Below are positions 1-5,620 of a DNA stretch of 6,611 nucleotides, one piece after another. This DNA comes from Pseudomonadota bacterium. GTDB taxonomy: Bacteria > Desulfobacterota > Syntrophia > Syntrophales > JADFWA01. A program made the translations under genes and the position numbers. Where the stretch lies: NCBI GenBank assembly GCA_030612385.1, contig JAUWNZ010000075.1, positions 1 through 6,611 of the forward strand, in the 5' to 3' direction. A model generated the notes under the pieces. That model made no database searches. It was not told the origin of the DNA and saw only the letters and a program-made list of their open reading frames with translations. Each line of letters starts with the position of its first letter. The stretch's first letter is position 1.

Positions 1-108
1 ATCGGTGATCCCACTATCGCAGATGCTATCTGTGATCGTATTATTCATAATGCACATAGAATAGAACTGGAAGGAGATTCTGTAAGAAAAATCTACACAA
101 ATCATTGA
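1..108 (+). CDS. istB: IstB-like ATPase of an IS21-family element, C-terminal end only
   Basis: The window opens inside this gene; 35 codons remain before the TGA at 106-108. The visible peptide begins [14 protein letters not shown] and continues with [11 protein letters not shown], which is the characteristic C-terminal end of IstB, the AAA+ helper ATPase that works with the IstA transposase in IS21-family transposition. The Walker A and B motifs lie outside the window to the left, so ATPase competence cannot be judged. It reads opposite to the cassette genes, as expected for an inserted element. The sequence after the stop (109-212) looks like the IS right end. The family call is from remembered IstB sequence; a complete gene would be about 240-260 aa. 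Confidence 0.85.
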   Translation: MGDPTIADAICDRIIHNAHRIELEGDSVRKIYTNH

Positions 109-212
109 CGCAAACCTGCCACTTTGGTATTGCTGTCAACAAGGGAATTGGATGAAGGTATAAGTGGTAAAGTTATTTCAGGAACAGGTGGCAGTTTTCG
201 CAGGAATATGCA
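1..212 (+). mobile_element. IS21-family insertion sequence, right end
   Basis: The istB tail is followed by about 100 bp of non-coding sequence that finishes with a terminus-like segment. Read inward from 212 on the minus strand it starts TGCATATTCCTGCG and continues to AACTGCCACC, so the element would end in CA as IS21-family ends usually do. The inverted heptamers CTGCCAC (117-123) and GTGGCAG (188-194) lie in the same stretch and may be part of the terminal transposase-binding repeats. The exact boundary is inferred because the left end and the target duplication are not visible. Only 17 bases separate it from the attC box at 230, so the element sits almost at the start of a cassette that continues off the left edge. 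Confidence 0.6.
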
Positions 213-229
213 CCAAATAAGCCGGGCTT

Positions 230-325
230 CCTGAACAATGGATTGAATCTGACCTGCCTGTGTCGGCCAGAGATATTTTTTTCTTCCATACATTGGCAGG
301 TCAGTTCAATCCTTATAGGTTATGC
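230..325 (-). repeat. attC recombination site, 96 bp, short-family type
   Basis: On the minus strand the R''-type box GCATAAC (325-319) overlaps the TAA stop of the DUF2442 gene, and the R'-type box GTTCAGG (236-230) closes the site. Between them are inverted arms: GGATTGAA near 312-305 pairs with TTCAATCC near 248-241, and an inner arm GACCTGCC pairs with GGCAGGTC, around a loop of roughly 35 bases. The outer sequence is closely shared with the site at 5886-5942 (ATAACCTATA at one end, ATTGTTCA and GAAGCCCGG at the other), but the loop differs. R'' is nearly complementary to the GTTATGT box of the next site at 843-849, defining the DUF4160/DUF2442 cassette. Confidence 0.75.
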
Positions 326-577
326 GATTTTTCTTTTTATTTCTGGATGATGAACAACCCCAAGCAACCCATTTATAGAAACATCTTCGTCTATTAAAGG
401 CCAGTGTATACCATACCCTGATGGTGAAATTTCATAGGTGTTTTTTTGTTCATCTGTAGCTTGCTCGATAGCAAGTGATACTTCCCTTAATGGAAACTTT
501 TTCTTTTCTCCATTAATGGTTAAAAGCAGGAAGTTTCCTTCAAATTTGAGACCGCTGATATTATAATATTTATTCAC
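320..577 (-). CDS. DUF2442 family protein, putative antitoxin-like partner of DUF4160
   Basis: This protein of about 85 aa has the features of the DUF2442 family: a beta-rich N-terminal half (YYNISGLKFEGNFLLLTING) and the C-terminal signature SGYGIHWPLIDEDVSINGLLG. I place the start at the GTG at 577, because its GTGA overlaps the TGA stop of the upstream gene and an AGAGG ribosome site sits 8 bases before it. A GTG at 586 has no room for a ribosome site. The TAA stop lies inside the attC R'' box, a common arrangement in integron cassettes. DUF4160/DUF2442 pairs recur as small two-gene modules and are often regarded as toxin-antitoxin-like; the biochemical role is not settled as far as I know, and nothing here shows an active site. 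Translational coupling to DUF4160 is likely. Confidence 0.8.
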   Translation of the reverse strand: MNKYYNISGLKFEGNFLLLTINGEKKKFPLREVSLAIEQATDEQKNTYEISPSGYGIHWPLIDEDVSINGLLGVVHHPEIKRKIA

Positions 578-831
578 TGGCAACACCTCTTTTGAAACTC
601 ATTCCATTGTAGTTCAATATATTCAAAGTGTTCATAGATTATTTTCCTGATCTGTCTTTTGTCTCGTGGGGACATGTTGTAAGAAAACGCCTCGTTAATA
701 TCGAAGTTGTCACAATCAAGCCAGAATTTACATTCCATGTCTCCTTTACGACAATGGACATGAATAGGCTCGTTACCTTCATTTGCGTAAAAAAACAATC
801 TCCATCCTAATATTACGAGTATTGTTGGCAT
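574..831 (-). CDS. DUF4160 family protein, putative toxin-like member of a two-gene cassette
   Basis: An 85-aa protein matching DUF4160 from its start: MPTILVILGWRLFFYANEG, then the NEPIHVHCRKGD segment with two histidines and the KFWLDCDNFD strand, ending with a helical region containing WNEF. The start ATG at 831 follows GAAAGGAT, itself only a few bases from the attC R' box at 843-849, so the cassette has essentially no 5' leader and no room for its own promoter. The stop overlaps the DUF2442 start, indicating one transcript. DUF4160 proteins are nearly always found beside DUF2442; the pair is widely treated as a candidate TA module, but which member is toxic, and how, cannot be read from the sequence. 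Expression probably depends on transcription from the TumE/TumA cassette upstream or from within the attC. Confidence 0.85.
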   Translation of the reverse strand: MPTILVILGWRLFFYANEGNEPIHVHCRKGDMECKFWLDCDNFDINEAFSYNMSPRDKRQIRKIIYEHFEYIELQWNEFQKRCCQ

Positions 832-842
832 CTTATCCTTTC

Positions 843-974
843 ACATAACGACCGAACTCACCTGCCGCCAACACTGCGGAGCGCTGACCTTGAATAACCA
901 CCTGCTTTGATGCGGGGCAGAGCATTGCAGAAAACGCTACGCTGTTGGCGGTCAGGTGGAGTGATTTGTTAGCC
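843..974 (-). repeat. attC recombination site, 132 bp, long VCR-like family (copy 1)
   Basis: On the minus strand it runs from the R'' box GGCTAAC (974-968) to the R' box GTTATGT (849-843). Long arms, ACCTGCCGCCAACA near 860 and TGTTGGCGGTCAGGT near 950 on the plus strand, are imperfect inverted repeats enclosing a loop of about 70 bases. Two further copies of the same length occur at 1783-1914 and 3517-3648, nearly identical even in the loop (for example CCACCTGCTTTGATGCGGGG), with only the outer boxes changing. That pattern, constant body and cassette-specific R''/R', is the hallmark of a chromosomal integron attC family such as the Vibrio repeats. Confidence 0.88.
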
Positions 975-1018
975 CTTTTTTCTCCCCAACCACTTGCTTT
1001 AACAAATATTTTGCAAAC

Positions 1019-1393
1019 TTATATCACCGCCTTGAATTCGATTTTTTCACTACCAAAAGTTGATTCTATTACCTTGTGTAAACCATGCCCTGGGTTTGGC
1101 TCCCTAATGATGTTTACCAATTGATATTTAGATAAAATTTTCAAATCGTTGTTCAGACTTACGGGAGTACGTTGCATTGCCGCAATAAGTTCTGAATAAG
1201 CGACTTTCTTCTTTTTTCTTAAATATTGAATTAGTTTTGTCCTCTCAGGTTTCAAAATGGCCATTAAGTCTGAGGGTGCAACCCAGATAATATTTTTAGG
1301 TGTTAATTTTCTTCCTTCGTCAATTTCTTTTGCTGTTTTCTTCACAGATGCAAAAAAATCTGAAATTGTCCCTGATTTTAGCTCAACAGTCAT
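1019..1393 (-). CDS. TumA-like helix-turn-helix antitoxin/regulator
   Basis: A 124-aa protein. The N-terminal third is helical and charged. The central segment (about residues 45-100) has the shape of a winged helix: LKPERTKLIQYLRKKKKV, then YSELIAAMQRTPVSLNNDLKIL as the putative helix-turn-helix, then a wing-like LVNIIREPNPGHG. This matches the DNA-binding antitoxins encoded beside TumE-family toxins. It likely binds and neutralises the toxin and represses the promoter at 1714-1742. Its ATG at 1393 overlaps the TumE stop (ATGA), preceded by AAGGAG at 8 bases, so the two are translationally coupled with the toxin-like gene first. The stop is about 45 bp before the attC R'' box. The family assignment is from pattern recognition; a generic ArsR/MarR-type regulator is the alternative. 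Confidence 0.72.
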   Translation of the reverse strand: MTVELKSGTISDFFASVKKTAKEIDEGRKLTPKNIIWVAPSDLMAILKPERTKLIQYLRKKKKVAYSELIAAMQRTPVSLNNDLKILSKYQLVNIIREPNPGHGLHKVIESTFGSEKIEFKAVI

Positions 1394-1707
1394 TTTATGA
1401 ACTCCTTAATTTCATTTTCGAAACGATCTACCATATCTTGATAACTGATAAAGTCTTCCACCTCTGATATCTCACCAAAATAATGTTTGTGGTGAAAATT
1501 ATGAGTATTGTCGTAACCTATGACCCTCCCGTTATCACCTGAATAGATTAAGTGGTTAATATATGCCATACTGTATTTAACAACATCGCCATTCTCATTT
1601 TCCCATGCATCTATTTTAACAACTCCGCCTCCACGTTTAGGGTGTATAGGAAACTGCTCCGCAACCACTTTCTTAAATTTTATTTTACCCACTCCTTTGT
1701 GCTTCAC
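1390..1707 (-). CDS. TumE-family (DUF6516) toxin
   Basis: About 105 aa. The C-terminal half carries the family signature: NGRVIGYDNTHNFHHKHYFG followed by SYQDMVDRFENEIKEF. The preceding VKYSMAYINHLIY strand is also typical. TumE proteins are toxins of type II-like modules paired with the HTH protein TumA, which is exactly the downstream neighbour here. The start is uncertain. The GTG at 1707 lies about where transcription should begin, so translation from it would be nearly leaderless. An AAAGGAG ribosome-site match lies just inside the frame, with only non-standard start codons (ATA, ATT-type) at suitable spacing; the next standard start in frame is a GTG about 13 codons in. The gene is first in its cassette and the only one with a clear promoter of its own. 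Confidence 0.78.
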   Translation of the reverse strand: MKHKGVGKIKFKKVVAEQFPIHPKRGGGVVKIDAWENENGDVVKYSMAYINHLIYSGDNGRVIGYDNTHNFHHKHYFGEISEVEDFISYQDMVDRFENEIKEFIK

Positions 1708-1713
1708 TTAATA

Positions 1714-1742
1714 AATATATCAGATTATAAAACGATTGTAAA
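1714..1742 (-). promoter_or_regulatory. Sigma70-type promoter of the TumE/TumA cassette
   Basis: On the minus strand a TTTACA -35 box (1742-1737) and a TATATT -10 box (1719-1714) are separated by exactly 17 bases. Each matches the consensus at five of six or nearly so, and the spacer is AT-rich. The predicted transcription start falls around 1707, right at the GTG start of the toxin gene. It lies inside the cassette between the attC and the first gene, consistent with TA cassettes carrying their own promoter, and is a natural target for repression by the TumA-like protein. Confidence 0.65.
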
Positions 1743-1782
1743 GCTGAGTTTAGTTAATGCTTGAAAGCTTGTTGATGGTGGG

Positions 1783-1914
1783 GGCTAACGGCCGAACTCA
1801 CCTGCCGCCAACACTGCGGAGCACTGACCTTGAATAACCACCTGCTTTGATGCGGGGCAGAGCCTTCCAGGAATCGCGGTGCTGTTGGCGGTCTGGTGAA
1901 GTGATTTGATAGCA
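1783..1914 (-). repeat. attC recombination site, 132 bp, long VCR-like family (copy 2)
   Basis: The same length and body as the site at 843-974, with the arms ACCTGCCGCCAACA and TGTTGGCGGTCTGGT. On the minus strand the R' box GTTAGCC (1789-1783) is perfectly complementary to the R'' box GGCTAAC of copy 1, extending to GTTAGCCC/GGGCTAAC, which defines the TumE/TumA cassette as one recombination unit. The R'' box TGCTATC (1914-1908) departs from consensus (ATC instead of AAC). TTGCTA there matches the TAGCAA that follows the R' box of the site at 2231-2321. Confidence 0.88.
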
Positions 1915-1921
1915 ATTTCCC

Positions 1922-2209
1922 TTATAATTTTTCCCATGCCGTACATTCACTTGGATTACCATGAATATTTTCTGACCAGGACATATTGGCAATTCGTGAA
2001 ATTGAACCTGATTCAAGTTTGGCTATTTCTTTACCAATTTGTCCATGGACAGCAAGGGTTCTATCGGAACTCGCATTTATGCCACTCGCAAAGGTGAGGT
2101 AGACGTCGGAATGGTATTTTATCAATTGAGAAATAACATAGTGACTATCAAATACTTTCCCTTTGGGGATTCCATTCAGAATTTCTGATATTGTATTTTG
2201 CATTTTCAT
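1922..2209 (-). CDS. Hypothetical 95-aa cassette protein
   Basis: I do not recognise this family. It has a strong start: AGAAGGAGATA precedes the ATG at 2209, which lies 22 bases after the R' box of the upstream attC, and the TAA at 1922 lies 8 bases before the next R'' box. This perfect fit between two attC sites is the main reason to accept it as a gene. The protein is soluble, with an N-terminal helical stretch (NTISEILNGIPKGKVFDSHYV), a hydrophobic core and no cysteines apart from one near the C-terminus. It has a serine-rich middle (GSISRIANMSWSEN), no signal peptide and no membrane segment. A DNA-binding or small regulatory role is conceivable from the N-terminal pattern but unsupported. 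It has no promoter of its own. Confidence 0.75.
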   Translation of the reverse strand: MKMQNTISEILNGIPKGKVFDSHYVISQLIKYHSDVYLTFASGINASSDRTLAVHGQIGKEIAKLESGSISRIANMSWSENIHGNPSECTAWEKL

Positions 2210-2230
2210 TATCTCCTTCTTTATTGATTG

Positions 2231-2321
2231 CTAAAACGTTTGAGGTAACTTGCGCCACCAATGAACTGCCCGCTGCAGCGCCGCAGCCCTTCTCGGCGTC
2301 AAGTTAACCGACTGGTTCGGC
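2231..2321 (-). repeat. attC-like recombination site, 91 bp, divergent singleton
   Basis: On the minus strand the R'' box GCCGAAC (2321-2315) and the R' box GTTTTAG (2237-2231) bound an imperfect stem: GTTAACTTGACGCC pairs with GGCGCAAGTTACC, each arm carrying a single interruption of the kind expected for extrahelical bases. The inner loop is GC-rich with a CGCTGCAGCG palindrome. R'' is perfectly complementary to the R' box GTTCGGC of the site at 3517-3648, so the 383-aa gene is a cassette in its own right, separate from the 95-aa gene. The body is unrelated to the other two attC types in the window. Confidence 0.78.
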
Positions 2322-2340
2322 CGCTTTTTGTTGATAGCGA

Positions 2341-3492
2341 CTAATAGCCCTCTGTAATTGTTATTGTTATTCTGCCATCCTTTGGATTTGGCCAATCAAG
2401 CGCCTTACGGAGCTCGTAACTTACGAGGGACTTTGCCCATTCGTGGCCATCCAAGACGTCCAGCAGGTAAAGAAAATCAGACACTAAAACGAGGTCATCG
2501 TGAATGGGTCCAGCATTTTCAGGAATTTTACCTGTGTGTGCGACTTTGTTGCGAAGCTCGATTAGTTTCTGCGTCTTTGTAATGAAGGGCTTTACCTTAT
2601 CCCAAAAACCTAATTCTTTGCCCCGCTTACGATGGATTAAAGGGATATAGTCTCGGAGAACCTTGAATATTGGCGGCGAAGGTATTTCCTGCATTAGCCA
2701 GGCTGTGTCGGGTGCGATGCAGCTGACATGCATCTTAACGGCAGTTTCAAGGGCTGCTGTCATTATCAATATTGAACTTCGAGGAGACTCAGAGGCGAGA
2801 GCAGCCGCTTCTCTTACTAAAGTGTGCCCAAGAGGCTCTGTAAAATCTTTTGCCGACCAAAGTTCCTGCAGGTCAGTTGAGTGCCCTTCACCCCAATGGA
2901 TACCAAACATTCCCTGAACTGTAATTTGTTGGGAGGGGCCACCATCGAGAGGAACGATCGGGTATTCACCCTCACCAACCCTCCAGTAAAGGGTTCGGTG
3001 TCTTACGACCTCACCCGGAGCATCAATACACTGCCGCCATCGTAGCAGCTTTAAAAAACGATCAGTTTGGGATGCAAGATCGGACTCCACAGTCTCTATC
3101 AATTTAGTAATGTCTGATGGACACATGTGTCGACGAGGACTGAAGCCTTTCTTGCAAGAACCATCCTCGGCGATGAGTATTTCGTCCTTCGGTTTAAATG
3201 GCAAAGAAATTCCATCGGCAACACGAAGCATTACCCTACGGTTGCTATAGGAATCGACAAATAGCATCTGATTCTTGGTTGCCGGAGATGATTTATAAGC
3301 TTTGCAAATAATTCCGTTGCGATGTCCGCATGCATCAACCTTTGGGTCAGTAGGCCGAAGAACAAAACGCAGACCACCATCCCCGGCCGGAATGAATTCT
3401 ATTCCTTCAGGGCGATGAGGCTGAAAGTGCATGCCTTCAACATCTGCAACCAAAACGAAATCAATATATGCATCTTTTTCCATTATTTTCAT
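2341..3492 (-). CDS. 383-aa cassette protein with a C-terminal HEPN-like domain
   Basis: The longest cassette gene here; I do not recognise the full-length family. The N-terminal 200 or so residues are beta-rich with several cysteines and no catalytic motif I can name. From about residue 225 the protein becomes helical (REAAALASESPRSSILIMTA), and at 314-319 it has RNKVAH within KLIELRNKVAHTG, the Rx4H arrangement of HEPN-type RNases. A further helix follows (DDLVLVSDFLYLLDVL). HEPN domains with this motif cleave RNA in toxin-antitoxin and anti-phage systems; that role here is inference. The ATG at 3492 is about 25 bases after the attC R' box; an ATG at 3483 is an alternative and neither has a good ribosome site. 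The stop is about 20 bases before the next R'' box. No signal peptide or membrane segment is seen. Confidence 0.8.
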   Translation of the reverse strand: MKIMEKDAYIDFVLVADVEGMHFQPHRPEGIEFIPAGDGGLRFVLRPTDPKVDACGHRNGIICKAYKSSPATKNQMLFVDSYSNRRVMLRVADGISLPFKPKDEILIAEDGSCKKGFSPRRHMCPSDITKLIETVESDLASQTDRFLKLLRWRQCIDAPGEVVRHRTLYWRVGEGEYPIVPLDGGPSQQITVQGMFGIHWGEGHSTDLQELWSAKDFTEPLGHTLVREAAALASESPRSSILIMTAALETAVKMHVSCIAPDTAWLMQEIPSPPIFKVLRDYIPLIHRKRGKELGFWDKVKPFITKTQKLIELRNKVAHTGKIPENAGPIHDDLVLVSDFLYLLDVLDGHEWAKSLVSYELRKALDWPNPKDGRITITITEGY

Positions 3493-3516
3493 TCTGAGAA
3501 GAGATTCGTCCTTTTG

Positions 3517-3648
3517 GCCGAACGACTGAACTCACCTGCCGCCAACACAGCGGAGCACTGAACCTCAAAAAACCACCTGCTTTGATGCGGGGTAGAGCCT
3601 TCCAGAAATCGCGCGCTGTTGGCGGTCAGGTGAAGTGATTTGTTCAAG
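3517..3648 (-). repeat. attC recombination site, 132 bp, long VCR-like family (copy 3)
   Basis: Third copy of the 132-bp family, with the same arms and the same loop segment CCACCTGCTTTGATGCGGGG, differing from the others at scattered positions. On the minus strand R'' is CTTGAAC (3648-3642) and R' is GTTCGGC (3523-3517). R'' is complementary to the GTTCAAG box of the site at 5886-5942 more than 2.2 kb away; allowing one mismatch the match extends to TTCAAGTAAGCC against GGCTTCTTGAA. The IS91-type element therefore lies within one cassette whose two ends are still intact. Confidence 0.88.
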
Positions 3649-3797
3649 TAAGCCGCTACGCGGCAGTTAACTAATTCCGCCTTAAATTCTATCATCTCAT
3701 CCTTGTCACACCGATTGGGTTGCAGAACTCCCGATTTTCAATCATAAATCTCTATAGACAATTTTATCAACCTCTAACCAAAGAAAGGAGATTTATG
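3649..3797. other. Residual cassette end and left part of the IS91-type insertion
   Basis: This 149-bp stretch has no convincing gene. Next to the attC is a small palindrome, GCCGCTACGCGGC (3652-3664). The left end of the IS91-type element must lie somewhere before the ribosome site at 3786; I cannot place it exactly. A CTTG at 3702-3705 is one possible junction, since IS91-family elements favour CTTG/GTTC-type tetranucleotides. A weak promoter candidate for the plus-strand recombinase gene is TTGCAG (3720) and CATAAA (3743), spaced 17 bases apart. Confidence 0.45.
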
Positions 3798-5345
3798 ATG
3801 AAAGACTATTACCAACAATCCATGAGAGCCCTGCAACTTGCAGGGATGAGCCAACCCACCCAGAAAGGTTATACCCGATCGGTGCGCATGCTGGTCGATT
3901 ATTGCGGTAAAACGCCTGATCTGATCAGCGAACAGGAATTACAGGATTATTTCCTGCATCGTAAAAATGTCGATAAATGGTCAGCCGCTACCATGCGCAT
4001 CTGCTATAGCGGCATCAAGTTCTTTTTTATCAATGTCCTGCGGCGTGAGTGGCACACACTTAAACTGATTCATGCCAAACGTGAACAACGGCTGCCGACG
4101 GTATTGAGTATTAACGAAGTCTGGACAATCATCAATACTGTCAGTACGATTCAGAATAAAGCTTACCTTACCACCGTTTATACCTGTGGTCTCAGATTGC
4201 ATGAAGCTTTGTTTCTTCAGGCAGCCGACATCGACGCTCAGCGGATGCGTATTCATGTCCATCGTGGCAAAGGCGCTAAAGACCGTTATGTGCCACTTCC
4301 GGAATCGACTCTTTGTGTTTTGCGTGACTATTGGAAGCATCATCGCAATCCGTCGTGGATTTTCCCTCGTTTGGGCCGGAGCAGTAAAGAAGGACCCTCC
4401 GCGACCAGACCCATGGCAAAAGCCTCAGTACAAGGGGCCTTGCGCCGTGTATTAAAACAGCTTGATATCAAAAAGCGCGTCTCCATTCATACCCTGCGGC
4501 ACAGCTATGCAACCCATTTGTTAGAGGCCGGGGTCAATATCCGTCGTATCCAGCAATACAGCCCTGAATATATAAGCCGTTTCGGTGATGATATGCCCCT
4601 TGATCACCGTAAAGTTATCGATGCTATTATCAATTGCCGTACGGACTATTTTGGATCCGCCATATACAAATGTGAAAAATGCGATCAAACCCACGTTGTT
4701 TATCGTTCATGCGGGAACAGACATTGCCCCGACTGTCAGAATCATAAGACCCGTCAGTGGCTGATCAGACGGATGGAACGGCAGGTTCCAGGGCATCACT
4801 TTATGATTACCTTTACTGTTCCTGAAAAGCTCCGAAGGTTTATCCGCGGCAACCAAAGGGTTTGCTATTCGGCCATGTTCAAGACGTCTTCAGAAACCAT
4901 AAAGAAGCTGGCCGCCGATAAAAAATACATCGGTGGTGATCTGCCTGGCTTCTTAGGAGTTCTGCACACCTGGGGACGACAAATACCTTACCATCCTCAT
5001 ATCCACTATGTCGTCCCCGGCGGAGCGTTTTCAAAAACTGATTGCCGCTGGCATTGTTCGCGTATAGATTTTTTCCTGCCGGTTAAGGCTATGTCGAAGA
5101 TATTTAGAGCCAAATTCCGTGACGAAATGAAAAAGAAAAACCTTTATTCACAAATCCCTTCCGAAGTTTGGGATCAAGCATGGGTGGTCAACTGTCATGC
5201 AGTTGGTTCCGGCGCCCACAGTATAAAATATCTGGCGCCTTATATCTTCAAAGTGGCCATTTCAAACAGCCGCATTATCAAAGTTGAAAACCGAAAGGTT
5301 TTTTCAAGTATAAAAAACCAAAAAGTAATCGATGGCGTACAATGA
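3798..5345 (+). pseudogene. Tyrosine recombinase fused in frame to IS91-family HUH transposase
   Basis: A 515-codon reading frame. I start it at the ATG at 3798, 7 bases after AGGAG; the ATG at 3795 is only 4 away. Residues 1-254 are a XerC/D-like recombinase: N-terminal core-binding helices, catalytic Arg133 (TCGLRLHEAL), the beta-hairpin Lys region GKGAKDRYVPLP, and HTLRH (His231, Arg234). It stops at RRIQQY, just before the LGH box and the nucleophilic tyrosine, which are missing. From residue 255 it is an IS91 transposase: SPEYISRFGDDMP, a zinc-binding cluster with Cys292, Cys295, Cys305, Cys310 and Cys313, the HUH motif HPHIH (399-403) and the Y2 motif YLAPY (478, 482). A one-base loss in the T run at 5299-5304 makes the last 14 codons out of frame. 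The recombinase half cannot be catalytic; the transposase half lacks its true C-terminus. It could still be expressed as one protein. Confidence 0.8.
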
Positions 5346-5620
5346 ACCTTGATGTCATGGAGTTCCTGAGACGATTTCTTCAACACGTTCTGCCAACCGG
5401 TTTTATGAAGGTGCGCTACTACGGGTTTTTAAACCCATGTTCGTCTGTGCCCCTGGATAAAATCCGTACACTCATAGAGATGGCCTGCGGATCTGAAATC
5501 GTTTGCCGGGAACCGAAGCTCGAGCCTGTGTCACCGGCAACATGCCCACATTGCGGTGGCAAGCTGAAATATATGTATTCGGTTCTGCCGTTTATGATGA
5601 CTCCTAAAGGCTTCGGATAA
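5303..5620 (+). pseudogene. IS91-family transposase, C-terminal segment in a shifted frame
   Basis: The family sequence resumes here in a different frame from the main reading frame: YKKPKSNRWRTMNLDVMEF, then LRRFLQHVLPTGFMKVRYYG, where IS91 transposases usually have a very similar RRFL-HVLP-GF-RIRHYG stretch, and a final CPHCGGKL zinc-knuckle-like motif before the TAA at 5618-5620. The junction with the upstream frame lies in the run of six T residues at 5299-5304; one additional T would restore continuity (KVFFKYKKP). It is therefore best read as the detached tail of the same gene, not a separate gene, although an ATG at 5342 overlaps the upstream stop and could start a 92-aa product. Confidence 0.8.

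Noticed and set aside
118..200. CTGCCAC/GTGGCAG inverted pair as a further attC
   Set aside because: No R''/R' boxes flank it, and it fits the terminal repeats of the IS21-family end.
1798..2097. Frames on both strands covering the 132-bp attC and part of the 95-aa gene
   Set aside because: They consist of attC sequence or antisense of the better-supported gene, with no ribosome site or family resemblance.
843..3648. Regularly repeated units as a CRISPR array
   Set aside because: The repeats are 132 bp with long inverted arms and are separated by whole genes, not by short spacers.
3489..3695. Minus-strand 68-codon frame starting near the IS91-type insertion and running through the attC
   Set aside because: Most of it is attC sequence; frames crossing the long attC arms arise by chance, and the stop overlaps the next cassette's gene start.
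3981..4455. A minus-strand 120-codon frame and a second plus-strand frame inside the recombinase
   Set aside because: The recombinase motifs (TCGLRL, GKGAKDR, HTLRH) are clearly in the main frame; these are shadows.
3798..4560. The tyrosine recombinase as the integron integrase IntI
   Set aside because: It lacks the IntI-specific insertion near the second catalytic box, lies opposite to the array direction amid cassettes, and is fused to an IS91 transposase, matching the IS91-associated recombinases instead.
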